A stretch of DNA of 64,000 nt. Source: Mucilaginibacter jinjuensis. Lineage in GTDB: Bacteria > Bacteroidota > Bacteroidia > Sphingobacteriales > Sphingobacteriaceae. Positions 49,994 to 58,571 of the stretch are shown one piece after another. Below the pieces are notes generated by a model. The model was not told where the DNA came from and made no database searches. It saw nothing but the letters and a program-made list of their open reading frames with translations. The DNA lies in contig NZ_CP117167.1 in NCBI RefSeq assembly GCF_028596025.1, positions 5,766,001 through 5,830,000 of the forward strand. The letters run 5' to 3'. Position numbers and translations under genes: made by a program. Each line of letters begins with the position of its first letter. Position 1 is the first letter of the stretch.

Positions 49994-50617
49994 ATGCATA
50001 AAAAATATTTTATACTGCCGCTGCTTTGCCTTGCTTTTGCCTGCAAACAGAAAACTGTGACCAATTTACACGCTGTAACCAGTACTAAAGATACTACAAA
50101 ACTGCCGCAGATAAGTGCAGCCCAACTGATAGATCCCGGTAAAAGTATCGGCTTAACTCACCTCAATGAAAGCCTCGACTCCGTCATCCTCCACCTCGGT
50201 AAACCCGACCGTGGCGATGCTGCTATGGGTGCTGCCTTTACCACCTGGTTTGCTCAACACGATACCCTGGGGCACGAAACCGATATCTACTCGCACCGCA
50301 CAATGGGTGGACCAGATGAGAATATTAATCATGTAAAACTGATCCGCGTTACTTCGCCTTATTTTAAAACGGTGCAGGGTGTGGGTACAGGATTATCGCT
50401 TGCCGAAATCGGTAAACATTTTAAAGTAGAACACATTGCAGACTACATTAAAGCAACCGACACCTTAATGGTTTATGACGATACCAAGGAGGGGATCTCG
50501 TTCGAAATTGATAAGAGCGGTAAGTGTACCGGCGTATCTGTGCATAAACCTAATGATGCTTCTACAGGGTATTTGTCGCTGCATCCGGGAAGTCAGTATT
50601 TGAGGGTGAAGAAATAA
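49994..50617 (+). CDS. Lipoprotein of unknown function, 207 aa
   Basis: The start at ATG 49994 gives MHKKYFILPLLCLAFACKQK, a lipoprotein signal with the acceptor cysteine at about residue 17; a TTG 15 bases upstream is less likely. The mature part shows alternating strands with HLGKPDRGDAAMGAAFTTWF and VGTGLSLAEIGKHFKVEHIA. Family unknown. Divergent from the helicase gene with a gap of about 45 bases. Confidence 0.72.
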   Translation: MHKKYFILPLLCLAFACKQKTVTNLHAVTSTKDTTKLPQISAAQLIDPGKSIGLTHLNESLDSVILHLGKPDRGDAAMGAAFTTWFAQHDTLGHETDIYSHRTMGGPDENINHVKLIRVTSPYFKTVQGVGTGLSLAEIGKHFKVEHIADYIKATDTLMVYDDTKEGISFEIDKSGKCTGVSVHKPNDASTGYLSLHPGSQYLRVKK

Positions 50618-50627
50618 ACATCTCCGT

Positions 50628-50790
50628 AGAGACACAATACTTTGTGTCTCTGTACATCATATAAAATATTTTAGAGAGACACAAAATATTGTGTCTCTAC
50701 GGTTGATATAAAAAACAAAACCGCCCTCTGTTGAGGGCGGTTTCTTGTAGAGACACAATATTTTGTGTCTCTCTTTATGTGTGTCTCTAC
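50628..50790. repeat. Three 24-base palindromes with AGAGACACAA ends
   Basis: Near-perfect palindromes opening AGAGACACAA and closing TTGTGTCTCT lie at 50628-50651, 50675-50698 and 50749-50772, and a half copy (TGTGTGTCTCTAC) at 50779-50790. They lie between a convergent gene pair, with a terminator inside the block. They look like REP-type repeats or clustered protein-binding sites. Confidence 0.8.
50718..50743. terminator. Terminator inside the palindrome block
   Basis: AAACCGCCCTC pairs with GAGGGCGGTTT around TGTT, an 11-base stem with T-rich or A-rich flanks on either side. It lies between convergent genes. Confidence 0.8.
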
Positions 50791-50798
50791 ATGTTAAA

Positions 50799-53678
50799 TT
50801 ATTTTCCAGCCTGACTATTTTTCTCAGGATATAAAATCAATTTAATCAAATTGGTACCGCTCAGGTATTTGTTAGCGGCATCTTTAACCGTTTGTGGGGT
50901 TACCTGGTCCAGGTTTTTAATGTGATCTAAAACCAGATCGGGGTTGGTGCCTGTTTCTGATGAACCACTTAAATGACCGATCCAGAAGCTGTTCTCTTTT
51001 AACTGCACTTCGGTCGAGCGTTTTTCTTCGGCAGCAAATTTCTCAACGTCAACCTTTTGAGCGCCATCACTTTTAATTTTGGCAATCTCTTCCATTGTTG
51101 CCGCAATCAGCTTATCCACATTAACCGGTGCGCAGCTAAAACTCACTGTAAAGTTGTAACGGCCAACCGGTATTTTGCTGTAAGCTGCACTAACACGTGG
51201 TGAGTATACACCACTTTCTTTCTCGCGCAGGCGTTCAATCAGTTTTATGTTCAGCACTTCTTCAAGTGCATCTACCTGCAGGTTATTGCTTTCGTTATAA
51301 TCATAGTTGCCGCTAAATACCAGCTGCACTACGCTTTTATCGCCAATGCCTTTATGTACGGTTTTGGTAACCAAACCTTCCGGTGCGCGGATGCCCAGAT
51401 CTTTAAATGTTTCGTGGCTATTGGTTGATGGCAGGCCGCCCAGATATTGCTCTAACAAAGGTTTAATCTGCTGTACATCAAAATTACCTACCAGGGTAAA
51501 GGTAAACCCGCTGGCATCGGCAAAACGGCTTTTGTAAAAAGCATAAGCTTTATCAAGGCTGGCTTTATCCAATTGTGCTGCAGTAGGTGTAATCCTTCTA
51601 AAGTTACCTCTGCTCAAAGTAGCTGCAACGGTATCGGCAAAAACACTCTGCGGATCGAGGCTGCGGTTAGCTAATACCGATTTAGTTTGTGTTATGGTAG
51701 AAGCCCAGATATCAGCATCCTTACGTGGTTGGGTAAAGTACAGGTAGATTAATTGCAAGGCCGTCTCAAAATCTTTTGGCGATGCACTGCCCGAAATACC
51801 CTGTGTAGTTTCATTAATATATGGCGATACGCTTACATTTTTACCTGCCAGCATTTTACCTAACTGGATCTGGTTAAAATCGGCAATACCGCTGCTGCCT
51901 ACAATATTATCAGCCATGTTGTCCGAAATAAAATCAGCATCAGGCGCCAATGATGTTCCACCCATGCTGTAACCGGTAATCAGAATCTCGTCGTTCTTAA
52001 AATCGGTAGGCTTCAAAATCACCTTAACACCGTTTGACAGGGTTAACGTAGTAGCATTAATCAGCGCATCTTTTCGCTCATCTGTAACTTTACCGGCAAC
52101 AGGAGGTGTAGCCAACAATGGTTTGTTGCTTACATTATCAACATAAGCAGTAACACCTTTACCGGCAGTATTCACCCAGCTTAATACGGTAGCTTCGCTT
52201 GGTAAATTGGCTTTCTCTTTCTCAGGGGCCATGATGATAATATCACGGTTCTGGTCGCTGATAAACTTACCGGCCAATGCGTTAATATCGCTCAGCTTAA
52301 TTTTATCGATGTTGTCTTTATAGAAGTTATACTCCCAGTCGATACCCGGAATTGGCTCAGCCTCGAGGAAGTTACGCTGATACTCACCTACAAAAGACGA
52401 AGATTTAGTTTTATCACGTTCTTTCCAGGCGTTTTCCATGGCTACCATAGTAGCTTCTTTAGCACGGGTAAACTCGCTTTCGGTAAAGCCGAATTTGCGG
52501 GCACGTTCAGTTTCATTTAACACAGCATCGATAGCAGTTTTTAATTGGTCGCCTGATTTGGCTACAGCAAGCTCGGTCAATGCATCCTGGTTACCCAAAA
52601 AACCACTATAACTCACCTGACCGAACAAGAACGGCGGATCGGCCTTTTGGGTTAATTCGCCCAAGCGGTTATTCAGCATCTGGTTAAATATCTCGGTGCG
52701 GATGCCCTGCATATAACCGGCTGTGGTTTTATCGTTATCTTTTGGATGTTTGATGAAGATCTGCGCCATGGTATAAGGAAACTCCTTATCGGTAGCAATT
52801 TTCACTTTGGTACCAGCCTCATAAGGTACAGTGTACTTGGTGCGTGCACGCTCGTTAGCCGGATTTTTCAGGGCTGAGAAATTATCTTTTATCAGTTGCT
52901 CAACACGTTTTGGGTCGAAATCGCCCACAACAACTACTGCCTGCAAATCAGGGCGGTACCAGTCGTGGTAAAAGCTCTTAATGGTTTCGGGCTTAAAGTT
53001 GTTGAGGATATCTACCTTACCAATCGGTAAACGCTGTGCATAGCGCGAATTGTTTAATACAACAGGCAACCATTGTTGCTGTAAACGCTGCTGGGCATTT
53101 TTACCCCGCAGGCGTTCTTCTTCCAGAACCACGCCACGTTCGCTATTAATTTCGTCAGTATCAAAACTTACGTAACCAGCCCAGTTAGCCAAAATGGCAA
53201 ACCCTTTTTCGAACAGTTTAACACTATCTGTAGGCAATGGCAATTGAAATACCGTTTCATCGAAAGAGGTATAAGCATTTAAATCGGCTCCAAATTTCAC
53301 ACCCGATTTTTGCAGATAATCTACCAACTGATTCTTAGGAAAATCGCGGGTACCGTTAAAGGCCATGTGCTCGGTAAAGTGCGCAAGGCCTTGCTGCGGG
53401 TCGTTCTCCAATACAGAACCCACCTTGTTTACCAGGTAAAGCTCGGCACGGTTCTTAGGCTCCGTATTTTTGCGGATGTAATAGGTTAAGCCATTAGGTA
53501 AATGACCGATTATTACTGCCTTATCAACCGGGATAGGTTCACCTTTTTCTTTTAAAGCTGCCGCCGCCGGTTTCTCTTTCGGCGATACAACGGGTTTGTG
53601 TTTTACCTGGGCAAATGAGCTGTTGGCAGCCACAAACAGCACCATTGCTGCATATATGTACCTCTTATTAAAATTCAT
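50799..53678 (-). CDS. M16 family zinc peptidase (pitrilysin/insulinase type)
   Basis: The 959-residue protein has a signal peptide (VLFVAANSSFAQ) and two M16 halves. The inverted zinc motif HFTEH (100-104) in GLAHFTEHMAFNGT is intact, and the glutamate region DEINSERGVVLEEERLR follows near residue 178. The second half (about 540-950) lacks the motif, as is normal. It degrades peptides in the periplasm or at the outer membrane. The length fits the family. Confidence 0.93.
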   Translation of the reverse strand: MNFNKRYIYAAMVLFVAANSSFAQVKHKPVVSPKEKPAAAALKEKGEPIPVDKAVIIGHLPNGLTYYIRKNTEPKNRAELYLVNKVGSVLENDPQQGLAHFTEHMAFNGTRDFPKNQLVDYLQKSGVKFGADLNAYTSFDETVFQLPLPTDSVKLFEKGFAILANWAGYVSFDTDEINSERGVVLEEERLRGKNAQQRLQQQWLPVVLNNSRYAQRLPIGKVDILNNFKPETIKSFYHDWYRPDLQAVVVVGDFDPKRVEQLIKDNFSALKNPANERARTKYTVPYEAGTKVKIATDKEFPYTMAQIFIKHPKDNDKTTAGYMQGIRTEIFNQMLNNRLGELTQKADPPFLFGQVSYSGFLGNQDALTELAVAKSGDQLKTAIDAVLNETERARKFGFTESEFTRAKEATMVAMENAWKERDKTKSSSFVGEYQRNFLEAEPIPGIDWEYNFYKDNIDKIKLSDINALAGKFISDQNRDIIIMAPEKEKANLPSEATVLSWVNTAGKGVTAYVDNVSNKPLLATPPVAGKVTDERKDALINATTLTLSNGVKVILKPTDFKNDEILITGYSMGGTSLAPDADFISDNMADNIVGSSGIADFNQIQLGKMLAGKNVSVSPYINETTQGISGSASPKDFETALQLIYLYFTQPRKDADIWASTITQTKSVLANRSLDPQSVFADTVAATLSRGNFRRITPTAAQLDKASLDKAYAFYKSRFADASGFTFTLVGNFDVQQIKPLLEQYLGGLPSTNSHETFKDLGIRAPEGLVTKTVHKGIGDKSVVQLVFSGNYDYNESNNLQVDALEEVLNIKLIERLREKESGVYSPRVSAAYSKIPVGRYNFTVSFSCAPVNVDKLIAATMEEIAKIKSDGAQKVDVEKFAAEEKRSTEVQLKENSFWIGHLSGSSETGTNPDLVLDHIKNLDQVTPQTVKDAANKYLSGTNLIKLILYPEKNSQAGK

Positions 53679-53773
53679 AAAAAATGGATAGGGTTTGTTA
53701 CGTGTTTTTTATAGAACGCTTAAACCCAAAAATATAATTAAATGAATAATAACGAAGCTTTATTGCGCTTTAT

Positions 53774-54907
53774 TTAAACCTTGATGATGATCTTTTTAAC
53801 ATATAACGGGTACATCAGCAGCCATATTAATAATACAAACGCAAGGGCATCAACCAGTGAGGCATTAACCGGCGAAAAATGTGGTGCAAACACAGTTTGA
53901 TAGATATACTCCATACCAACCGTTTTTTTACCGTTGTAGGTAACTTTAATAAGATTGATGAGCCCCGGTACAATATCTGCCAGGATATAGGCGCTGATTG
54001 AATTGGTACCGAACACCAAGAACGGCCAGAATAATTTTTTATGCCCCAGTACATCAATAAACCAGTAAGCCAGTGTTAAGCCTACGGTAGAAATACCACC
54101 GGCGTATAACACAAACGAGCTCGACCATAAAGCTTTGTTGATAGGGAAAAACAAATCCCAAAGCATACCTACTACAATAGCTAGTATACCGTAAACAAAT
54201 AACCAGGCTGTTTTGGTATTGCTATCGCGATCAGTTCTTTTCAGCCATGCGCCCACACGCATCCCGAACAAGCCTGTACCTATGGATGGAATTAAACCCA
54301 GCAAACCTTCCGGGTCCCAGGTTTTTGATGAGCGCCAAAGGTGGTTGGTGGTAAACACAGTTCGATCTAACCAGGCACCGAAATTAGTTTCGGGATCAAG
54401 ATTAGCGGGATGCCCATCAGGTGTTGGAATAAACGCCATAATAATATAGTAGCCAATCAGGCATATAGCGAAGATCCAGTCGAGTGTCTTTTGGGTGCTT
54501 TTTAAATACAACCATGTCGCAATAAAGTAAACCACTGCAATACGCTGCAATACACCCGGGAAACGCAGGTGACTTAAGCTTGGGTGATAAAAAAACTGGA
54601 TCATTAAGCTAATGATGATCAGCGTAACCATACGGCGAAAAGCATGCAACAATAACTTAGTATGCCCACTGGTATCAGCCTTTTTGCTTTGCATGGCGTA
54701 TACGATAGATACACCTGCCATAAACAGGAATGAAGGGAAAATCAGATCAGTAGGTGTACAACCATTCCATACCGAATGCTCCAGCGGCGGGTAAATATGC
54801 CCCCAATCGCCGGGATCATTAACCAATATCATGCAGGCCATAGTAAAGCCACGAAAAATATCAAGTGAAAGCAGCCTCGGCGGTTTTCCGGTAATTTCTG
54901 AAGTCAT
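53774..54907 (-). CDS. COG4299/HGSNAT-like multi-spanning acyltransferase-like protein
   Basis: The 377-residue protein has about ten membrane segments. It opens PPRLLSLDIFRGFTMACMIL and VNDPGDWGHIYPPLEHSVWN, the COG4299 (DUF5009/HGSNAT-like) signature, with TPTDLIFPSFLFMAGVS after it. Human HGSNAT moves acetyl groups across a membrane to glucosamine ends. Bacterial homologues are often close to amino-sugar genes; here the NagB fusion gene is next (with a 330-base gap). An acetyl-transfer role in amino sugar use is inference. Confidence 0.88.
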   Translation of the reverse strand: MTSEITGKPPRLLSLDIFRGFTMACMILVNDPGDWGHIYPPLEHSVWNGCTPTDLIFPSFLFMAGVSIVYAMQSKKADTSGHTKLLLHAFRRMVTLIIISLMIQFFYHPSLSHLRFPGVLQRIAVVYFIATWLYLKSTQKTLDWIFAICLIGYYIIMAFIPTPDGHPANLDPETNFGAWLDRTVFTTNHLWRSSKTWDPEGLLGLIPSIGTGLFGMRVGAWLKRTDRDSNTKTAWLFVYGILAIVVGMLWDLFFPINKALWSSSFVLYAGGISTVGLTLAYWFIDVLGHKKLFWPFLVFGTNSISAYILADIVPGLINLIKVTYNGKKTVGMEYIYQTVFAPHFSPVNASLVDALAFVLLIWLLMYPLYVKKIIIKV

Positions 54908-54986
54908 TAGGTTGGGGTTAATCTGGTTTATAAACTGGGATGTAATTTAAGGTTTTTGTGGTATTAATCAAATTTTAGGTTGATGT

Positions 54987-55022
54987 AAAAAGGCTTCCTG
55001 AATGTTAACAAGAAGCCTTTTT
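54987..55022. terminator. Terminator hairpin
   Basis: AAAAAGGCTTC pairs with GAAGCCTTTTT around a 14-base loop. It lies downstream of the NagB gene (minus), upstream of the COG4299 gene, so it fits as a terminator of the NagB transcript read through the MITE-like repeat. Confidence 0.6.
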
Positions 55023-55111
55023 GGTATTCGGGCCATAGTCAGGTCCGGATGATAAATCCGAACCCAACCCTGATCCGAGTGAGAGATCTTTAGGGATATG
55101 AATCATTTTCG

Positions 55112-55214
55112 ATTTACCCCTTATTTAAGTCATTGCTATAGCACTACCATTGTTTTCCCCTTTAAAGGGGAATGCTCCAGCCTGTGCAATTTGCAGTTGT
55201 GCTGATAAGGGTAT
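55112..55214. mobile_element. Worn copy of the MITE-like element
   Basis: It begins TTTACCCCTTATTTAA and ends near GCTGATAAGGGTA. The centre TTCCCCTTTAAAGGGGAA and TGTGCAATTTGCAG match the reverse complement of the element at 5562-5670, so the copy lies in the opposite orientation. The right terminal repeat is degenerate. Confidence 0.6.
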
Positions 55215-55239
55215 TCTATTGCTAAGCCCCCTATCGTTA

Positions 55240-57165
55240 TTACAAGAATTTATACCGCACAAATGCTTCCATTGCAGCGTATTCGGCTAAGCCAAGTTCG
55301 TTGTAGCAACGTGCTGTTTCTGCGTTACGGTCTTCGGCACGTACCCAAAATTCGCGGGCATCGTCGCCAGGGAAAACCGGCCTGTCTTTTTGTGATTGGT
55401 GTTTGAAAATAGCGTTACGTTTGCGCAATACTTCCTGTGGAGAAAGCGGCACCGCCATTTCAATTTCATAGGTTTCAAACTCAAACCAGGCACCGCGGTA
55501 TAACCACATCCAGCAATCTTTAACCCAATCTTCGGTCTTAGCCAAACGTTGTAATGCAGCCAGGATAATGTTAAAGCAAACTAAGTGTGTTCCATGCGGG
55601 TCGGCAAAATCGCCTGCGGCAAATACCTGGTGAGGTTTTACTTTTTGCAGTAATTCCATCGTTAGCAGGATATCTTCTTCACCAACTGAGTTCTTCTGGG
55701 TTTTGCCGGTTTCGTAGAAAGGCAAGGCCATAAAGTGGATATTCTCATCAGGCACACCGGCGTAACGGGCACCAGAGATAGCCTCAGATTTACGGATGAA
55801 ACCTTTTACGTTGCGAATCTCCTGCGTATCAATCTGGTTCGGTTGTTTAGACTCCAGGAAGGTGCGCATATCATCGTAAGTCTTTTTCAGTTCAGTACTG
55901 TCACCGCCGCGGCTCTCTTCAAAATCGATGGCAAATTCTACATAACGTAAAACATCATCATCCCAAACAGCAGTGTTACCAGATGTTTGGTAGGCTACGT
56001 GCACATCATGCCCCTGATCTACCAAACGAATGAATGTACCACCCATTGAGATCACATCATCATCAGGATGCGGAGAAAATACGATCGAACGTTTTTTGGC
56101 TGGGTTAGCTCTTTCCGGGCGTTGTGAGTCGTCCGCATTGGGCTTACCACCCGGCCAGCCGGTAATGGTGTGTTGGATCTGGTTAAAAATATCGATGTTG
56201 ATGTTATAAACCGGGCCTTGCTCTACTGCCAGTTGCGCCATGCCGTTATTGTTATAATCATCTTCAGTTAACTTCAGGATTGGTTTTTTAACGGTTGTGG
56301 CCAGCCAGATCACTGCTTTCTTTTTCAGGGTATTGGTCCACACGCAATCTTTAACCAACCACGGCGTATCAAAACGGGTTAATTCTGATGCAGCACCTTC
56401 ATCAAGCACAAATTCTACGTGGTCAGACAATTGCAGGTACGTAGCAGGTACTTCGCCAGAGATTTCGCCTTCAACTGCTTTTTTGATAATCGGCGCTTTC
56501 TTTTGGCTCCAGGCCATCAGGATAATTTCGCGGGCTTTGAAGATAGTACCCACACCCATGGTAATGGCTTTGGTTGGCACGTTTTGTTTACCACCAAAAT
56601 CGCGGGCAGCATCACTGCGGGTCAGGTCATCCAGCGTTACCAGACGGGTACCCGAGTTTGGTGCCGAACCCGGCTCGTTAAAACCGATGTGGCCGGTACG
56701 ACCGATACCCAGAATTTGCATATCCAAACCGCCCAGATCGGTAATTTGCTTTTCGTAGTTTAAGCAAAAAGCGGCAACCTCTTCGGTAGTACCTAATGTA
56801 CCATCGGGGATGTGTACGTTAGCTTTCTCGATATCGATATGATCGAACAGGTTTTCGTTCATGAACGTTACGTAGCTCTGTGCGGCAGTTGGCTGCATAG
56901 GGTAGTACTCGTCCAGGTTAAAGGTGATTACGTTTTTAAAGCTCAGGCCTTCTTCTTTGTGTAAACGTATCAGTTCGGCATACACCTTTATTGGGGTAAC
57001 ACCGGTTGCTAAGCCCAGAACTGTTTTACCACCGCTTGCCTGGCGGCTTTTAATCAGGTCAGCAATACGTTTGGCTACCTGTACCGAAGCAATTTGCTGG
57101 TTAGGGTATACCGTTACCGGTAATTTCTCGTACCGGGTTTCTTCCAGAAGATTTAAACGTGCCAT
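55240..57165 (-). CDS. nagB: Glucosamine-6-phosphate deaminase fused to a PIG-L (LmbE-like) deacetylase domain
   Basis: The 641-residue protein has an N-terminal NagB domain (about 15-275) with FNLDEYY (83-88) and GRTGHIGFNEPGS (155-167, catalytic His159). A PIG-L/LmbE deacetylase domain follows (about 358-610), with the zinc motif HPDDD (366-370) and DPHGTH. NagB turns glucosamine-6-phosphate into fructose-6-phosphate and ammonia; the PIG-L domain could remove the N-acetyl group first. This fusion is typical for Bacteroidota. The ROK regulator gene lies just upstream. Confidence 0.93.
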   Translation of the reverse strand: MARLNLLEETRYEKLPVTVYPNQQIASVQVAKRIADLIKSRQASGGKTVLGLATGVTPIKVYAELIRLHKEEGLSFKNVITFNLDEYYPMQPTAAQSYVTFMNENLFDHIDIEKANVHIPDGTLGTTEEVAAFCLNYEKQITDLGGLDMQILGIGRTGHIGFNEPGSAPNSGTRLVTLDDLTRSDAARDFGGKQNVPTKAITMGVGTIFKAREIILMAWSQKKAPIIKKAVEGEISGEVPATYLQLSDHVEFVLDEGAASELTRFDTPWLVKDCVWTNTLKKKAVIWLATTVKKPILKLTEDDYNNNGMAQLAVEQGPVYNINIDIFNQIQHTITGWPGGKPNADDSQRPERANPAKKRSIVFSPHPDDDVISMGGTFIRLVDQGHDVHVAYQTSGNTAVWDDDVLRYVEFAIDFEESRGGDSTELKKTYDDMRTFLESKQPNQIDTQEIRNVKGFIRKSEAISGARYAGVPDENIHFMALPFYETGKTQKNSVGEEDILLTMELLQKVKPHQVFAAGDFADPHGTHLVCFNIILAALQRLAKTEDWVKDCWMWLYRGAWFEFETYEIEMAVPLSPQEVLRKRNAIFKHQSQKDRPVFPGDDAREFWVRAEDRNAETARCYNELGLAEYAAMEAFVRYKFL

Positions 57166-57205
57166 ATTTAGCTTTTTAGTATTTGTATCTTAAAATTATC
57201 TGCAT

Positions 57206-57227
57206 AAAAAACTCCGTTAAAACGGAG
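57206..57227 (-). terminator. Terminator after the ROK regulator gene
   Basis: On the minus strand CTCCGTT / AACGGAG forms a stem with a TT loop, followed by TTTTTTATG, directly after the regulator stop at 57231. It implies that nagB has a separate promoter in the 65-base gap. Confidence 0.75.
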
Positions 57228-57230
57228 CAC

Positions 57231-58427
57231 TTATACTTTTTCTTTATTGTAATTTTCCATAACCAGCACCGCTGCACCAACCAGTTCGGCATCGAAACCG
57301 AGTTCGGAAACTTTAAGCCTTGTATTGCTCACCAAACGCGGAATGCAATATTTATTCATGGCCTGCTGAATGGGTGCCAGTAAAATTTTCCCTACCCTTG
57401 CACCACGACCGCTCAATACAATAGTCTGTGGGTTCATGATGTGGGTGAGGATAGCCAGTGCTTTACCGATCTTATACCCTGCTTCCGAAAGCAGGTCTAT
57501 CGCAAAATGATCGCCGTTATTGGCGGCATCCATAATGGCATCACCGGCCAGTTTATCATGGTCTTCAACAATGTGTTGCAGGCTCGAGATCTTACCTTCT
57601 TTAATACCTGCAATAGCTTTCTCTGCAACTGCCAGCATCGAAGCTTCTGCTTCCAAACAACCTTGCTTACCGCAGCTACATAATGCGCCATCTTCCGATA
57701 ACGGAATGTGGCTTAACTCACCCGCGAAGCCATCGTGACCGCGGAAAAGTTTTCCATTGATGATCATGCCCAAACCTATACCCCAGCCCAGGTTAATTAC
57801 CATAACTTCTTTCTGAGCTTTGGCAGCACCAAAACGTTGTTCGGCCAGGGCAATTAAGCTCGAGTCGTTATCGATAAAAACGGGCAGGTCTGTAGCTTCG
57901 CCAATATACTCGCGCAGGTTTTTACCCCCGGCATCAAGATAGGTGTAATTAATACCTTCGCTGATATTGATAAAGCCCGGCATACCAATACCTATACCTG
58001 CAATTTTCTCTTTTGCAATGCCAGATGAATCAATGAATTTATTGATGTATTTGATGAGCGTTTTAAGCGCCACATCATTATTGAGTAATCTCAATTCGTG
58101 CGATTGTACGGGCACAACCGGCTCGTTCAACAGGTTAAATAAACCAATACGCACCGACAGCTGATCCATAGCCACGGCTACAATATAAAGTGCATCGGCT
58201 TTGATGCTATACTTTAACGGCCTGCGGCCACCGCTCGATTGTGCATAGCCTTGCTCAACAACAAAACCATCTACCACCAGTTCGCTGATAGATTTAGCTA
58301 CCAAAGGTATACTTCTATCCAAATGCTCGCTTACCTCGGCACACGAAAGTTCATCATTGAAATAGAAATGCTTCAAGACTTTATCAGTCAACCCACTTTG
58401 CCTATCGTTTTTTGTCTTGATTTCCAT
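57231..58427 (-). CDS. ROK-family transcriptional regulator, NagC-like
   Basis: The 398-residue protein has an N-terminal winged helix (about 12-70: VLKHFYFNDELSCAEVSEHL) and a ROK domain with GIGIGMPGFI, VFIDNDSSLIALAE, and the zinc motif CSCGKQGCLE near residue 245. It is NagC/Mlc-like; such regulators bind a sugar phosphate (often GlcNAc-6-phosphate) and free their operator. The neighbouring NagB fusion gene is the likely target. Confidence 0.9.
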   Translation of the reverse strand: MEIKTKNDRQSGLTDKVLKHFYFNDELSCAEVSEHLDRSIPLVAKSISELVVDGFVVEQGYAQSSGGRRPLKYSIKADALYIVAVAMDQLSVRIGLFNLLNEPVVPVQSHELRLLNNDVALKTLIKYINKFIDSSGIAKEKIAGIGIGMPGFINISEGINYTYLDAGGKNLREYIGEATDLPVFIDNDSSLIALAEQRFGAAKAQKEVMVINLGWGIGLGMIINGKLFRGHDGFAGELSHIPLSEDGALCSCGKQGCLEAEASMLAVAEKAIAGIKEGKISSLQHIVEDHDKLAGDAIMDAANNGDHFAIDLLSEAGYKIGKALAILTHIMNPQTIVLSGRGARVGKILLAPIQQAMNKYCIPRLVSNTRLKVSELGFDAELVGAAVLVMENYNKEKV

Positions 58428-58433
58428 TTACAC

Positions 58434-58464
58434 AAACTTAAATTAAATTTTTAATAACAACAAA
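58434..58464 (-). promoter_or_regulatory. Complete Bacteroidota promoter, nearly leaderless
   Basis: On the minus strand TTTG (58464-58461) and TAAGTTTG (58441-58434), 19 bases apart, match the consensus exactly. The start codon begins only 6 bases beyond the -7 element, so the transcript would start at or next to the ATG. Confidence 0.65.
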
Positions 58465-58517
58465 ATACTTTTTAAAAAAATTTAAAAAGTATTAATAAAT
58501 TCAATTAAACATAAAAA

Positions 58518-58544
58518 AACCCCGGCAAACTTATTGCCGGGGTT
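58518..58544 (-). terminator. Terminator after the amidohydrolase genes
   Basis: AACCCCGGCAA pairs with TTGCCGGGGTT around a 5-base loop and is followed in the minus direction by TTTTTTTATG. It lies 28 bases past the last amidohydrolase stop. Confidence 0.85.
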
Positions 58545-58571
58545 AATATTCACAACTAATTGCTCTAATCT

